64,000 nt of DNA from NCBI GenBank assembly GCA_023078685.1, contig JALGAS010000002.1:3162001-3226000 (forward strand). The letters are read 5' to 3'. The notes beneath the pieces are model-generated. The model saw nothing but the letters and a program-made list of their open reading frames with translations, was not told the origin of the DNA and did not search any database. Positions 36,841-48,700 of the stretch are shown here, in pieces. Every line of letters begins with the position of its first letter. The first letter of the stretch is position 1. This stretch comes from Neopestalotiopsis rosae (taxonomy: Eukaryota; Ascomycota; Sordariomycetes; Amphisphaeriales; Sporocadaceae). Made by a program: the position numbers and the translations under genes.

Positions 36841-39800
36841 TCATCCCAGCCCCATACCAACCTCCTCCTCGGAGGGCAGTGGTGTGTGCACCATCAGCTC
36901 TCTGGCCTCGTCCAGCTCACGCAAGTCGGCCACTGACATGCTCGCCATGCTGGCATCTTCGCCTTGTCTCAGAAGCGGGCTGGGAATTGGACTGGGCACA
37001 GCGCTCGCGCTTTCGGCAGTCACAAGAGCTGGTGCGCTCGTCGCCTTCTTCGAAAGCCTGGCCTCTCTGAGTTCCTCTCGCTCTCTCATCAGCTGCTTTT
37101 CAGCCTCGATAGCCTTTTGCCGCTTGGCTTCGACGACTTCTCGCTTGACCTCCTTGCGCAGCCCCTCAGAGGCTTGAATCAAACCATCGATGCTAATGGC
37201 ATGATTGGTCATTTGTCGATTTATATAAGTGTAGATCTCGCTCGGCGCAGTGCATGCCAGTAGTTGCCGCTCGTTCAGCTTGAGGAGTGCCAGCGCAACC
37301 TGGAAAAGGAACGTGCTGCCATCTCCTGTGCAGAGAATGACATCCCACACCCTGAAGAGTGCTTCTGCACTCAGACAGTCGGTAAAGATGCTCAAAAACC
37401 ATTGAAAGGTGAGAGTCTCCAGATCAATGCACATATTGTCAAGATGTTGTGAGAGCTTTGGCAGGACCTGCGCAACATATTGCCGTAGAACCTGCTGATC
37501 GGCCCGCGATGCAATGAGAGAATGGTCAAAGTAGCCCTCTGGCAGCATCTTCTCAATCATGCACACCAGGATCCAGAAAGCCTCCTCGGTAGATGGCATG
37601 ATGAGGAGCAGATTTGCAGCAATGAGATTCATGCCTTGGCAGTACCCGACATTCGGGTTGCGCCTGGCATACGCTACTAATAATTCGTGCAGCTTCTGCA
37701 CTCCTGGCCCGCGGAGGAAGAAGATATTGTCTCGTAAGGTACGGTCAATATCCCTGTCGATATCAGTGACCGTCGCAGGGTCGAGGCCTTCGGACCCCTG
37801 AGCTACCAGGTCATCATAGTATCCAGGCAAGCGTTTAGAGGTTGCACCGCAGGCTTCCGACCAGATCTTGGGCCGGAGCGCTACGGGAATGCCCCCGAGT
37901 ACCAGAGTTCGGAATTCGATCCACTTGTTCCGGCCTACTTTGCCCTTGACGCCGAGATCGGCGATACCGATCAGCTCGCCATCAGCCATCTTGGCTTCGG
38001 GAAGCATCAATGGCGCCTCTTGATAACGTGCTTCTGCTGCGGCCACGGCGGCAGCTGCCGCAGCTTCTCCTTCCCGCCTGCGTTCCGCTCTGACTTTACG
38101 CATGAAGTCGTTCCATTTAAATGTCTTTTCTCGCTGTAAGGCATCATGAACGTCATTCAACTGATCCAAAAGAAGCTTCACTGGCTCAATATCGTCCTGG
38201 GGTACCGTGTTACTGGCTGAAGTCTCTTCCGTTCCTTTCGCTGTTTCGCTTGCCGCAGTCTCATCATTGACAGCTGCTGTAGTACTCGCAGGCGGGATAA
38301 AACCGCGCTCCTCGGACAAGATAAGGCCGGGTGACTGATGCGGCTCGTCTCCGCTGAGGACCTCGAGAGCCGAAGCCGTCATGGAAGGTGTATGGGAAAG
38401 TAGCTCGGTGGGAAACGTAGCAATCTTGAGGTAATCCTGCCATCGCTTTGGCCGCTCGATAGCTTCGTCCATGGAGAAGGGGCTATCTGGCCTCTCAATA
38501 TTTCCCGGCAGAGATCTAACTTCATCCTCAATGAGACTGGGTGATATAGTCAACTTGCCCGTGAGCATCTCCGTCCGACTGCCCCTTTTCATTTGCAGTG
38601 CAACTTGAGCAGCTTCCTTTTGTCGCTTTCTCCTGCGCTGGTCAAATATGAAGCCGAAAGAGTCCGTCAGAAACTCGGAACCAGCGTGATTATTATATAC
38701 GTGGGTAAGAATCGGCGGCTGATTCTCTGGCGAGAAAATTGTATCCATTTCCACGGGCCCAGAATTATCTGGACGCGAGGCTACTGGACTGGGAGGGCTT
38801 CCTCCAGCATTATCCCATCTCTCTAGTGGTGTACTTCTCGGAGGAAGGTTGACTGGCGCTGGCGTCGCCCTGCGCATAGCCATGAGCGCCTTAGGACCGA
38901 CTTGACTGGACACGATCCGGCCAGAAGTATTTGTCCGATCACTAGTCGCGGATGAGGTCCGCAGCGAGCCGCCGCCCGGACCTGCCGAGTCCGACCTGCC
39001 TCTCACAGAGTCGCCATCTCGACCAGTAGCCCTCCCAGCAACAAGTTGCAATGCCATGCTGGCCAGAGAAGCAGACGGTTTTCTTTGAGTGTGGCCCGAA
39101 TAAATGCTCGAAGCTCTGCTAGAGCTTCTCACCGATTCCGAGTCGGGTGGTCTAAATTGATCCTCCTGGATCATGGGCCGCCTATCGCTAGGAGCCCCAG
39201 CCCTAAGAGGCGCTTTCGAGGTGTCACCATTGAGGCTGCTAGCCCTGCTATTCCTCTTGCCTGTACCGGTGCCCATGATCCAATCTTTCCAGCCGCGCAT
39301 TGTACCCGTAGATTTCCCATCGTTTGGAACAGATATGGTGCTTCCTCTGATTGTTGCATCGCTGATGCCGTTGGTGCCATATGTTACCGTGTCCTGCATG
39401 GCATCATTCATCATCTCGGACAGCCCGCCCTTCTTGGACTGCTCCTGCGCCTTGAGGTCGGCTTCAACCTCGCGCAATCTCCTCTCGAGGTCCAGATTGG
39501 ACAGCCCGCATTCCAAGATGATTCGCCGGAGCGCACGTTCTCTTTGGTCGGCCCTGCGCCGCATGTTTGCAATCTGCGCATCCCGCTGCGCCAGATCCTC
39601 AGCGACCTGGCGAATCAGGTTGGGCGCGCCATGGCGGGCAATGAGGCGCTGGATATGCTCATCATCGGCAAGATGTAGAGCGCCAGGTATCTTGGTTGTA
39701 GATATGGGGGTGTCCTCAAACAGTGCATTGCGAGAGGACCTGGGTGTCTCGTTGGAGGTCAAGCTGTCCACTATGGAGTTGATGGACTGCGTATTGGACT

Positions 39801-40092
39801 GCTTTCTGTCGGTGGCAGCGGGCGTCCTGCTCCCCGAGGGCTCGGCAAAGCTCTCAAAGAAGGGCCGGGGTTCGCGAGGCGAGTCGGGCGAAAAGGACGG
39901 GAACGAAGTCAGTGACTTGTCCGAGGCGGCAATGGAGGAGGCCGAACTCGAGGGCTGAGAGGTCAACTTGGCCCTCTGTCGTGATCGTGTGCGTAAGGTG
40001 TGCCCTCGGCCGCCCGCCGACGTAGCAGACAGCTGTGACGTGGACCGCTCGAGCGGCGTCACTGAAGAGGACGAAGAGGTGTCTGGCTCCAT
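36841..40092 (-). CDS. TBC-domain Rab GTPase-activating protein
   Basis: Single 1083-residue frame from the ATG at 40092. The N-terminal 170 residues are Ser/Pro-rich and disordered. A coiled coil follows at about 175-220 (QRDAQIANMRRRADQRERAL), then a long disordered linker. The TBC domain spans about 730-950. It shows LGGIPVALRPKIW, the arginine-finger motif IDRDIDR (I-x2-D-x2-R), and the glutamine-finger motif YCQGMN near 815, so a dual-finger GAP mechanism should be intact. A basic and acidic coiled coil lies at about 965-1010, then a Ser/Pro tail. These proteins switch off Rab GTPases in membrane traffic. The long N-terminal extension and two coiled coils are typical of fungal TBC proteins, but the exact Rab is not predictable. 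Confidence 0.92.
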   Translation of the reverse strand: MEPDTSSSSSVTPLERSTSQLSATSAGGRGHTLRTRSRQRAKLTSQPSSSASSIAASDKSLTSFPSFSPDSPREPRPFFESFAEPSGSRTPAATDRKQSNTQSINSIVDSLTSNETPRSSRNALFEDTPISTTKIPGALHLADDEHIQRLIARHGAPNLIRQVAEDLAQRDAQIANMRRRADQRERALRRIILECGLSNLDLERRLREVEADLKAQEQSKKGGLSEMMNDAMQDTVTYGTNGISDATIRGSTISVPNDGKSTGTMRGWKDWIMGTGTGKRNSRASSLNGDTSKAPLRAGAPSDRRPMIQEDQFRPPDSESVRSSSRASSIYSGHTQRKPSASLASMALQLVAGRATGRDGDSVRGRSDSAGPGGGSLRTSSATSDRTNTSGRIVSSQVGPKALMAMRRATPAPVNLPPRSTPLERWDNAGGSPPSPVASRPDNSGPVEMDTIFSPENQPPILTHVYNNHAGSEFLTDSFGFIFDQRRRKRQKEAAQVALQMKRGSRTEMLTGKLTISPSLIEDEVRSLPGNIERPDSPFSMDEAIERPKRWQDYLKIATFPTELLSHTPSMTASALEVLSGDEPHQSPGLILSEERGFIPPASTTAAVNDETAASETAKGTEETSASNTVPQDDIEPVKLLLDQLNDVHDALQREKTFKWNDFMRKVRAERRREGEAAAAAAVAAAEARYQEAPLMLPEAKMADGELIGIADLGVKGKVGRNKWIEFRTLVLGGIPVALRPKIWSEACGATSKRLPGYYDDLVAQGSEGLDPATVTDIDRDIDRTLRDNIFFLRGPGVQKLHELLVAYARRNPNVGYCQGMNLIAANLLLIMPSTEEAFWILVCMIEKMLPEGYFDHSLIASRADQQVLRQYVAQVLPKLSQHLDNMCIDLETLTFQWFLSIFTDCLSAEALFRVWDVILCTGDGSTFLFQVALALLKLNERQLLACTAPSEIYTYINRQMTNHAISIDGLIQASEGLRKEVKREVVEAKRQKAIEAEKQLMREREELREARLSKKATSAPALVTAESASAVPSPIPSPLLRQGEDASMASMSVADLRELDEARELMVHTPLPSEEEVGMGLG

Positions 40093-41821
40093 GTCGTCGT
40101 CGTCGTGGTCGTCGTCGTGAGGGTCGTGGTGTCGCTGCAGTGCAGAACCATTGCTCTCCCTCTCGAGGCCTGAAGGAGGTTCGCTCTGGGGGAGGGGAAA
40201 GAAGAGAAAATGGTCTCAGTGGCTACCGCATAATTGTTTTTGGTGAAAAATTGGGTAGAAAATGGTGCTTGCATTAGGTGCTATGTTGGTAGGGAAAAAG
40301 AGAAAGTGGTGATGCACGAGATGGGACTGTCTGTTTGACTGGATACTGTACACAGTAGTGGGACGGACCAAGACGCCCGTGATGCGCGCAAGCCTAGACA
40401 CAACCTAGAATGGTGGAGAGTGCCACGTTGGTGAGCCCGTGCAGGGAAGGGCTTGTTTCGAGTCTGCTTCTTTCTATTCTGGAATGGAATTTGGAAGCAC
40501 CTGGCAGGCCAAGCCAGGCTGGCACTTGAGGGGGGAGTGGAGGGGGACACTGGGGCTTGGGGGGGCCTGTACGTACTAGCCTTACGCAGTACTGTGGTAT
40601 GTATGTACTCAAGTGCTGCTGTGTAACGTGTGTACGTAGCCATTGCACCTGTTGTCAACCGGTTCACAAAACTTAATATTACATGTAATAATATTCTTAG
40701 TAACCTACCTCGATTTCTATTTTGTAAATGTAGGTGTCACGATACTTGGAAGATTTGATTCAGTTACGTCACGGACATAACTGTATATGAATAGCAATAT
40801 TTGAATTCATCATCCATTCAACCTTGGAATCCACACACACACACTCTCTCTCTCCCTCTCTCCCCCCAAATTGGGCAAACCACCCTCCCAAAATTGACAG
40901 AGACAAGAGACACAAGGACACCAGCGCCAGTGTCAAAAATGTCAAACCCCAGTCCGTCAATCAGTAGTCGCGCGCCCCAAAACGCGCCGTTGTTCAGATC
41001 GGGCACAGGCTTGCAAAATCGTCCTGACCCATTGTTTTGGGACCTGGGCCCTTTAAGTGCTTCTTAGTGCCGCCCCATCTTTGGCCTGTCCAGGTGTCGA
41101 GGGTGGTATTTTGCTGCTTGTCTCCTCTTCCCCTCCTCGCCCTCCCTGTTTATTTACATACTAGTACCCTTACACAGTACCCTACATACATGTCCACCAT
41201 CTCATTCTGTCCAAGATCGTCTCATGATTTCAACCTAATCGCTGCATGGTTCCAGTTCAAAGGTTCCCCCTCCTAGGCGAGGTAAGAGATGGAAAAAAAT
41301 CCAGGGTCCAATGTTGTTTGTTTATGGCTTGATAAATATAGCCAATCACAACAAAAGTCTGGTGACGGGTTTAACGTCTGGTCAGGTGCTGTTAATTTAC
41401 TATAAGCTGGCCTCGCAACCATTTGGCAATGTCCGGTCGGTCCTCTAGCAAAAGGCACTTGGTTTCTCCCCTCTCCCACGAGCCAAGCCAAAATTCAGCG
41501 ACCATTTACATTGCTACTAATAGCAACAGACCAGCCTGTAGTCCCAGAAGACACCAGCATCATACCAGTCGTGCCGCTCATAATACCTGAGAAACCGAGT
41601 ACACAACGTGCTTTCTATCAGGTGCAAGGTGATCCTTCTGGCTATTCCCATTTCATTTCATCTCTTCGAATCCAGACTGTCTGTAATTTCAGATGCAGTC
41701 AAAATGTCAGAAACTTGTTTGCTATGGCGTCAAAAAGCTTTATGTTTATTGTTCCGTGGCTACCGCTGACTAATTACTATGGATATTGTCCTGATCTAAT
41801 AAATGGCAAGGGAAAACTTAT
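40093..41821. other. Intergenic region: TBC gene promoter and 3' end of the repeat-protein gene
   Basis: About 1.7 kb. Immediately upstream of the TBC start is a TCG-type trinucleotide tract. A CA/CT dinucleotide run lies at about 40832-40863. No recognised coding segment. Confidence 0.45.
40832..40863 (+). repeat. CA/CT dinucleotide microsatellite
   Basis: Run of CA units passing directly into CT units, in the region upstream of the TBC gene. Confidence 0.8.
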
Positions 41822-44800
41822 TTAACCGCTCCAAAACGAATGCTGAGGAGGTCTGTTGAAAAACACATGGTCCTGGGAAACTGTAGACCGAAGGTCCATT
41901 ACTCCCCCCAGATGGTACACTGGGCCGTGATACTCGACGGGCCCGTCGTACTCTACAGGACCACGATACAAGACCGGATGCCCATGTTCAGTTGTACCAC
42001 AGCGATGGACGCTACCAGCATGCGTCCACCTGGGCTGTCCCACAAATTTGGCATGTACACCGTAGCAGACTGGGCCGTGGTGCTCGACTGGGGGTGTGCT
42101 GCCAGTTCGGTCATGGTATGTAACATGCTCAAGGTAGAAGACCGGGCCATAGTAGACGACTGGACCCTGGTATCTTACCTCTCTGCAACATAAGACAAAG
42201 TCGCCATGAACGGGTAAGCCTCGGGGGATCTTCTGGTATGTATCACGCTCACCACCGTAACCACCGTCACCACCGTCGCCACCGTCACCACCGTCATCAA
42301 CGTCACCACCGTAAGCACCGTCACCACCATAGCCACTGTCACCTCCATGGCTATTGTAATCGCCCTGGCCATTCTCACGACCACTGCCTTTCCCACTACG
42401 GTCATGTCTATTCTTACGGCCATGACCATTCGGAGGACCATGACCATTCGGGGGACCATGACCATTCGGGGCACCATGATGATTTGGGGCACCATGATGA
42501 TTTGGGGCACCATGATGATTTGGGGCACCATGATGATTTGGGAGACGATGACCATTCGGGGGACCATGACCATTCGGGGGACCATGACCATTCCGAGGAC
42601 CATGATGATTTGGGGGACCATGACCTTTGTGCCCTCCAGTGCGATTACGGGGAGGTCTAGATTCACGAGTTGGCACAGGAATCGGAGTAGGGCGATTCTG
42701 AGGAGTATCTTTGGTTGCGTGGACAATCATTGGGTTGCCATGATCTGTGTAGCTACTGTCAAAAAGCGGATTATGTTGAATGTAAGAACTAGATACCCCG
42801 ACTGTTGTATCTAGGGTCTCGTTGGGTGGCAGAGGTTGACCATAATTTTGACTCATGTGGAAGGAGATAGGCACGCTTGATTGATTGTCGTAGCCTGGTG
42901 TTGAGACTTGGACAGGAGGCAACCTTGGATCAGGGTCATAACTTGGTTGAATGTCTTGCATTGAAGCCATCCGTGGTGGAGATTCGTAGGCCGGGCTTAC
43001 GGTTTGAATAGCAGGCCTCTCTGGCTGGGACTCGGAGCTTGAATCTGTGCTTTGGACAGAAGACTCATCAGACTGAGAGTCGCCATCTGATTTCGTAGCA
43101 CGAACAGAAAGATCCTCTGGCCAGGACCCGGCTCGAGGTCTCTCCGGGTAAGAATTCGCTCGTGGTCTTGCAGGCGGGATAAGAGGCGTCTCTAGTCGAG
43201 ATTTGATTTGAGGGGAAGCTATCAGTGTGCTCCTCTGATCAGACAATATATCGTCCAGCTGGACGGGAGACGACTTTGAGTTGTCGTTGCTGTTGGCTTG
43301 GACTGGCTTTTGATCGAGAGGGGTTAGCTCTTGAATTATTGGTGTATTATTGGCCTGGGTCAACGTTGCCTTGTCCATCTCGGTTAAGGGACTGACAGCG
43401 ACAGCCTCAAGACTAGTCTCGGGCTCTTGGACATGAAGGTTGATCAGCTCTTGCACCTTCTGATCATCTTTGAATAAGTCATGAACACGTTCCTCGTGCT
43501 TATGGTCGGCAGTAAGTTCTTTGGTCTGGCTTGTATCTTTGGCGACGTCCTTGTTTGTATTGCCAGGCTCAGGCTTGAGGGAGGGCGTGTCTACGACCAG
43601 AGTCTGTTTGTCGTGATCGCCATGAGAGCCTTCTTGCTGCTCCTCCGTGGTCTTGCTGGTATCAGCCTTTGAGACCGGGGATGATATGATCAATCTGCTC
43701 CATAGTTTCTTGTCTGAAGGCGACGGTGATGCAGTGCTCACCGTGGCGGAAGGTTTCGTATGCTTCGCCAGCATATTTCCTGAATCTTGGTGTGCGTTAG
43801 GCTTTTGCGAGGGCAACGCTGGCCATTCACCCTCAAGAGCTTCCTTCTGGCTGTTATCACGACTTACGGCCCAGCTGAAGCTGGATTCCGCGCCCTTTGC
43901 AGCATGATCTGACTTGTCTGGGTCATTGCGAAGATCAAGGTGATTCCAAGCCTTGCCACGTCTCTTACTGGCCCGAAGACTAAAACCACCTCGAACTGGA
44001 CCGTCTGAAGTTATGATAAGCCATGTAATCTCGACATTGAAGACAAGAACTTACCAGTCTCACGATTGTTTGCAGCAGACACGGTACTGCTGAGTTGGGA
44101 ATTACCAATCCTGGGATTTTGGTTCTTAGGGTGTTGAGGCCTAACGGAGCCCGAGCCTCTGCTCCCACGAGTCTGACGCTGACGAACCGAATTCATCGGA
44201 GAGCTGCTTGGCATTTCTTGTGCGCCAGTCAATTTCTTGTCAGGACATCCTTCTGGGAGTCTCTGCTGATCTCGGCTCTTCCCATTGTCCGCAGATTGTC
44301 TCTCTAATTTCTTCTCAGCTTTATTCTTCACTATCTTATAACCCGCCTGGTCCTCTGCCAGAGATGTGTTGTGATTGCTCAAATCACACTGCTCGTCAGC
44401 GGCGGGCCTTGGAATTTGAATGGGATCAGTTGTGCCGTCAAGTTTTGAGGACAGTTGGTCGGGGTTCGTTGAAGTATCATCTTTAGGCCCAGTAGAATCG
44501 CACTCTTGGTCCTTTTGATCGACCGAATCCGTTGTTATCACCATGACCTGATGCTCGGGAGCGAGGTTCTCAGCCTTTGGGCGCTGCGTATCTTGTTCTC
44601 CAGAATCTTCCACCCCGACATACGTTTGCGAGGCAGGGACATCCTCGACCTTCTCCACGTCGCCTAATTCGTCTGCAAAACTTGAATGCGTCAAGCTGTT
44701 CTCAGCATCACCACTGTCGACTTCCGTAGTATTTGCGGTCTGTTGCGGGCCGAGAGATTCAGCTTCGCCACTTTCATTAAATTTATCGCAGTCGACTTCC

Positions 44801-45732
44801 TCCATGACAGCATGTTCCAGAATATGAGAGTCCACATCATCTGTCTTGGTGTCTTCTGATGTGGAAGCCTTAGCTTGAATCGTCTGGGCTTCATCATTGA
44901 CAGTTACAATTGACTTCTTCGACTTGTTCTTCTTTTTGGTTTTGTTCTTCTTCTTGGACTTGGCTGACGTCGGTGGCACGCTCTCAGATGGTGCCTGTTC
45001 GGAAAAGGCTGCTTCAGGTGCAGGCTGGGCTTTTTCAACTTGAGATAAGGCTAATTTCCCCAGAGGACTAAGTTCTGCTCCAGTTGGAGGCAATCCCTCT
45101 CCGGGTCCAAATAATGCTTCTCTCAGTGAAGGCAAACTTGCTCCAGGTGTTATCTCTTGAGACGGTTCAGGCTCTGGATCAATAGGCACGGTCGGAGGTT
45201 CCTCGACAAACTTTGGGAGACCAGGAAGATCAGGCGTGTCATTCGGGGTATTCATCAAATTGGAAGGGTCTCCCAAAACATCGTACACATCGCCTGTCGC
45301 ACCAGTTTTCGGGTCAGTGGTCTAATGATCACTAGTGTAGGCGTCAGAGGAAGGGAGGAACTCACAAAACCTTCGGCCTGTGTTGGCTACATCAATCGGA
45401 TGACTCAACCGTGGTCGAGAGCTGAGTAATTGGGGGCCATCTTGTTGTTTGTGTCGAAGAGCACCCACAGGCGGTCGTTCCTCCATGTACTTTCGCAGTG
45501 TGGGATCGCGATCCATTCCATGAATCTTGCCGTCACTCCATCCGCCGGTTCTGCTTAATCTTTCTCTGACATCATCAATTCTAGCTTGGGAAGTCTTCCA
45601 TGAGGTTAAACCATGATGAATTTTGTCACGATTGGGGAGCCACATTTCTCTAATAGTCTCCATGCTGATGGACCCCCCCACATGAGGCTGTGCTCCAGGA
45701 TCACCCATGGTGCAAGAATACTGAATGGTCAT
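41822..45732 (-). CDS. Large disordered protein with His/Asn/Gly/Pro, Gly/Asp and Gly-Pro-Val repeats, function unknown
   Basis: Proposed exons 45732-45366, 45293-44055 and 44004-41822 (minus strand) give about 1262 residues. The second junction (GTAAGT, TTCAG) is clear. The first uses a strong GTGAGT donor but a less obvious acceptor (GCGACAG) chosen to keep frame. The N-terminal 120 residues look folded and include RERLSRTGGWSDGKIHGMDR and KYMEERPPVGALRHKQQDGP. The middle is acidic and Ser/Thr-rich, with a Lys-rich nuclear-signal-like block near 233-252. The C-terminal third has hexapeptide repeats such as NHHGAP and NGHGPP (about 995-1065), a Gly-Gly-Asp tract, then a Tyr/His-rich tail with six GPV repeats. 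There is no signal peptide or membrane segment. No family recognised. Composition suggests an RNA-, metal- or condensate-related scaffold, which is speculation. Confidence 0.7.
42421..42618 (-). repeat. 18-bp coding minisatellite, 11 units
   Basis: Eleven tandem 18-nt units, read on the plus strand as variants of CATGACCATTCGGGGGAC and CATGATGATTTGGGGCAC. Each encodes one hexapeptide of the NGHGPP or NHHGAP type. Three consecutive units (42475-42528) are identical, pointing to recent duplication. A shorter Gly/Asp-encoding tandem tract follows at about 42250-42340. Confidence 0.9.
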
Positions 45733-48700
45733 GGCGGTATATGTTTCTTCGAGACGTGCGCAATGAGTCACAGGTGCCTGAACGAATATTATGCTGCTAT
45801 TGATGAGACAGGAACGCTGTACGTGAGGATGGGTGCTGCTGATGACGAGAAGGGAGAAAACACTCTGTCAAGAGGGTCCGGCGAGCAGGTGGCAACGATT
45901 GATTCACTTGATGACGAAACTGATAATTAACAGTAAAGCGATTGGCAATTTAATGCTAGCAAGCGATGCTAATTGATGATGAACCAAAGAAAGGGAATTG
46001 TACGTTATGATGTTGTCAATGGGAACAGTGCCAGATGTTTGTTACTGTTTATGTTGTTTTGGGATGACGGAGAGGATAACGGCCTTTAGGTCATATCTTA
46101 GCTGATGATCAGGCAGTTGCTGCCGCTTAGAAGATGGACGCACTTGAGTGCTGAGGTAGTAGATGCCCAACCAAGATTGGCATTGGGGGAAGAGAAGAGC
46201 AGAGTAGGCGAAAAGCTGTGGGTTGATCTTGACGTTTCGGGATTAAGAAGGGCGAAGCTCGCGTGTAGGGAAGGTAAATTGTTGCCTTCCACACTGTAGT
46301 AAAGCCGTTTATAAACCTAATGTAGGCAAGAGCCATGCATACAGTAAGGTGCATGTGTACCTAGGTAGGTAGAAACCGGGACCTAAGCTGGTTCAGACGG
46401 CAGTCAGAGGTTTCAATCCAATGTTGTCAAGTAAGATCGCTACGCCCACTCGTCCTTCTAAGAACAATCCAGTTTCTTGTCTTGATACCAATCGAGTGTA
46501 ATGGTCACGTTTCGACACGGAAACCGCAATCAGATCAAGTCTTTTCTCGGAGTTTAACGGCTTGATCAGTGCACAGCTGAAGCATACACCACTGGCTGTT
46601 CACCTGAAATTCGGCAAGAAATATTAAGTTTCGAGTTTGCATTCGCATTTCATGGGCACCCGGCTGCCTTGATCTCAAAAGGCTAGCGGAAAAGTAGCAA
46701 AGTTTCCATGAGGTGGCCGTTTTCTTCTTCGGGCGTCTCCCTAGGTTTCGGTTGCCGAAAAGTGATGCATGAGATCATCTACCAAGGGACTCGATAAACC
46801 TTGATTACACCCCAACTGTGCAGCGATTGAGTGAAATTTTTCATGCAGTGTCGGACAAGGCTTGGTCATCTGGTAGGAGAGAAGGAATCATGCAATATCA
46901 ACCAGTCTGGCCAAATTTGATTCCAGTTCTGGTGCTGAGGCATGGTGTACAAATCACCCAAAGGTCAGGCGCCCTCATGCTAGAACCAAGTGTTCAATAC
47001 CGATGCTTCTTGCCCATGAAGGCTTGCTAGAGTACATGGTAGGTGGAGCAAAGAAACCAAGTATGCAAGAAATCCGGGGTCTTTCCTTGAACGCATTGCC
47101 AGGAACACATTTGCCTTCGAGGCATATTCCATAGGTGGTTTACTTTGTAAGAGACTTTAGTGATTTCAGGGGTGTTCAACACTAGGTAGCTTGAGTATCC
47201 TTACCAAGATGATATCAATCCTCAACGTCATTGAAGCGCCCTACCCAGGGAGACTCCCCCGTGATGACCGGCACGAAGTCAATGGTAGCAGTCTACGGCA
47301 GAAAGGTACCTAGTTAGGTAGGTGCCTATCCGGTTGTCCCCCAGAGCGATTTACGGACCAAAGTCGTCAGCAGAATCAAGCCTAAATCGCGACTTCTGTC
47401 TGGTCACTACATACACACCTCCAGTCGACAGCAGCGACATGTTTTCTCATTTGTTTGTTTTGTGTGGCAGACCTCGGGAGACTGCTAGGTAGCAAAAGTC
47501 CTGTCACAGGACTGTAGTATTTGCTGGGACACATGATGATTCTGTCTGCCGATGCTCCTTTGTATTCTGCACACAGCGACCCAGCACAAAGAAGTCAATC
47601 ACCCACAGGGCATCGTATTGAATTGGTCAAGTCGACATGGGCGCTCTGACGTGGTACAGTGTAAGTTTGGGGGGTTATAAACTTTTACGATGGGAGCGCC
47701 ATACATGAAGTTGAGGGTCTACATACAGTCATGGGTCATCGTGAAATAACGGAATGTCGAACCATTTGCCTCTGCACGTGTCTCTGGAGATGTCGTCGAA
47801 TATATGCTGCGGACTGTGGGGACTCGTTATAGCCGATTGGCCTACGCTCAATCTGGGCCCTCGAGTCGGTGCCCAATGATTACGGAAGCATCACCCAAAG
47901 TCGCACAACCATAACGACTTGAATCACATCTTCATCACTGGTTTGGATCGGATCACGTTCAACGTGAAAAGAACCAAGAGGGCATCCGTAAATGATCTAA
48001 TTCTGTTGACCCAATACATAGCGTCATGGTCTAGATACCTAAGCTGCAAGAACATGCTTTCGAGCACCATTCAGTAGTGCTTCTTCATACTCTGAGATAC
48101 CGTGATCATCAATGCTAGCACTGGTTTACTTCATTTTCGAATTCAACTAAGCATCATCTAATTTTGAGCCACGTTAAGACCCGCGCCCGAGGGAAGCGAA
48201 TCAGGTAGGCGATCACTCAACAACAAAAGTGGCCTCCTTGAAAGCTCCAGCCCAGTCCAGAGGGATTCCGACAGCGGAAAGATGAGAAAGCTGAAAGGGC
48301 AGAGAAGGAACACTGGACAAAACCAATGCAACCCTGAAGATCTTCGGGGCTTTTCTTTCCTAGCCTGGCCTTAGTCAAAACACCAAACACGACGACTACG
48401 CTGGACTATTTACAGGGTATTGGGCGACCCTATTCTGCATGCGGGCTTGGTCTAGACTCGCATCTGTAGGATCATTGTATACTGCTATTCGGACCGGCAA
48501 GTCACGTTGTTTCTTCGGCGAATCTTGTCCAGTAAATTAATCTGAAGAACCAAAAGATCGTCTCGGCTGCATAGGCATACTTTACTACAAGTGGAATGAT
48601 TCCAAGCGTCTACTCTTCCTGAAAGACCCCGTAGACATTCAACACGACTGCTGAGTTTCTGGTTGGCTCAGCCCCCCTTGTCACGGACAATCCAAGGGTT

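Noticed and set aside
42238..42814. Long open frames on both strands through the minisatellite (His/Asp-rich and Thr/Met-rich products)
   Set aside because: By-products of a stop-free 18-bp repeat; the minus-strand frame that joins to upstream exons is the credible one.
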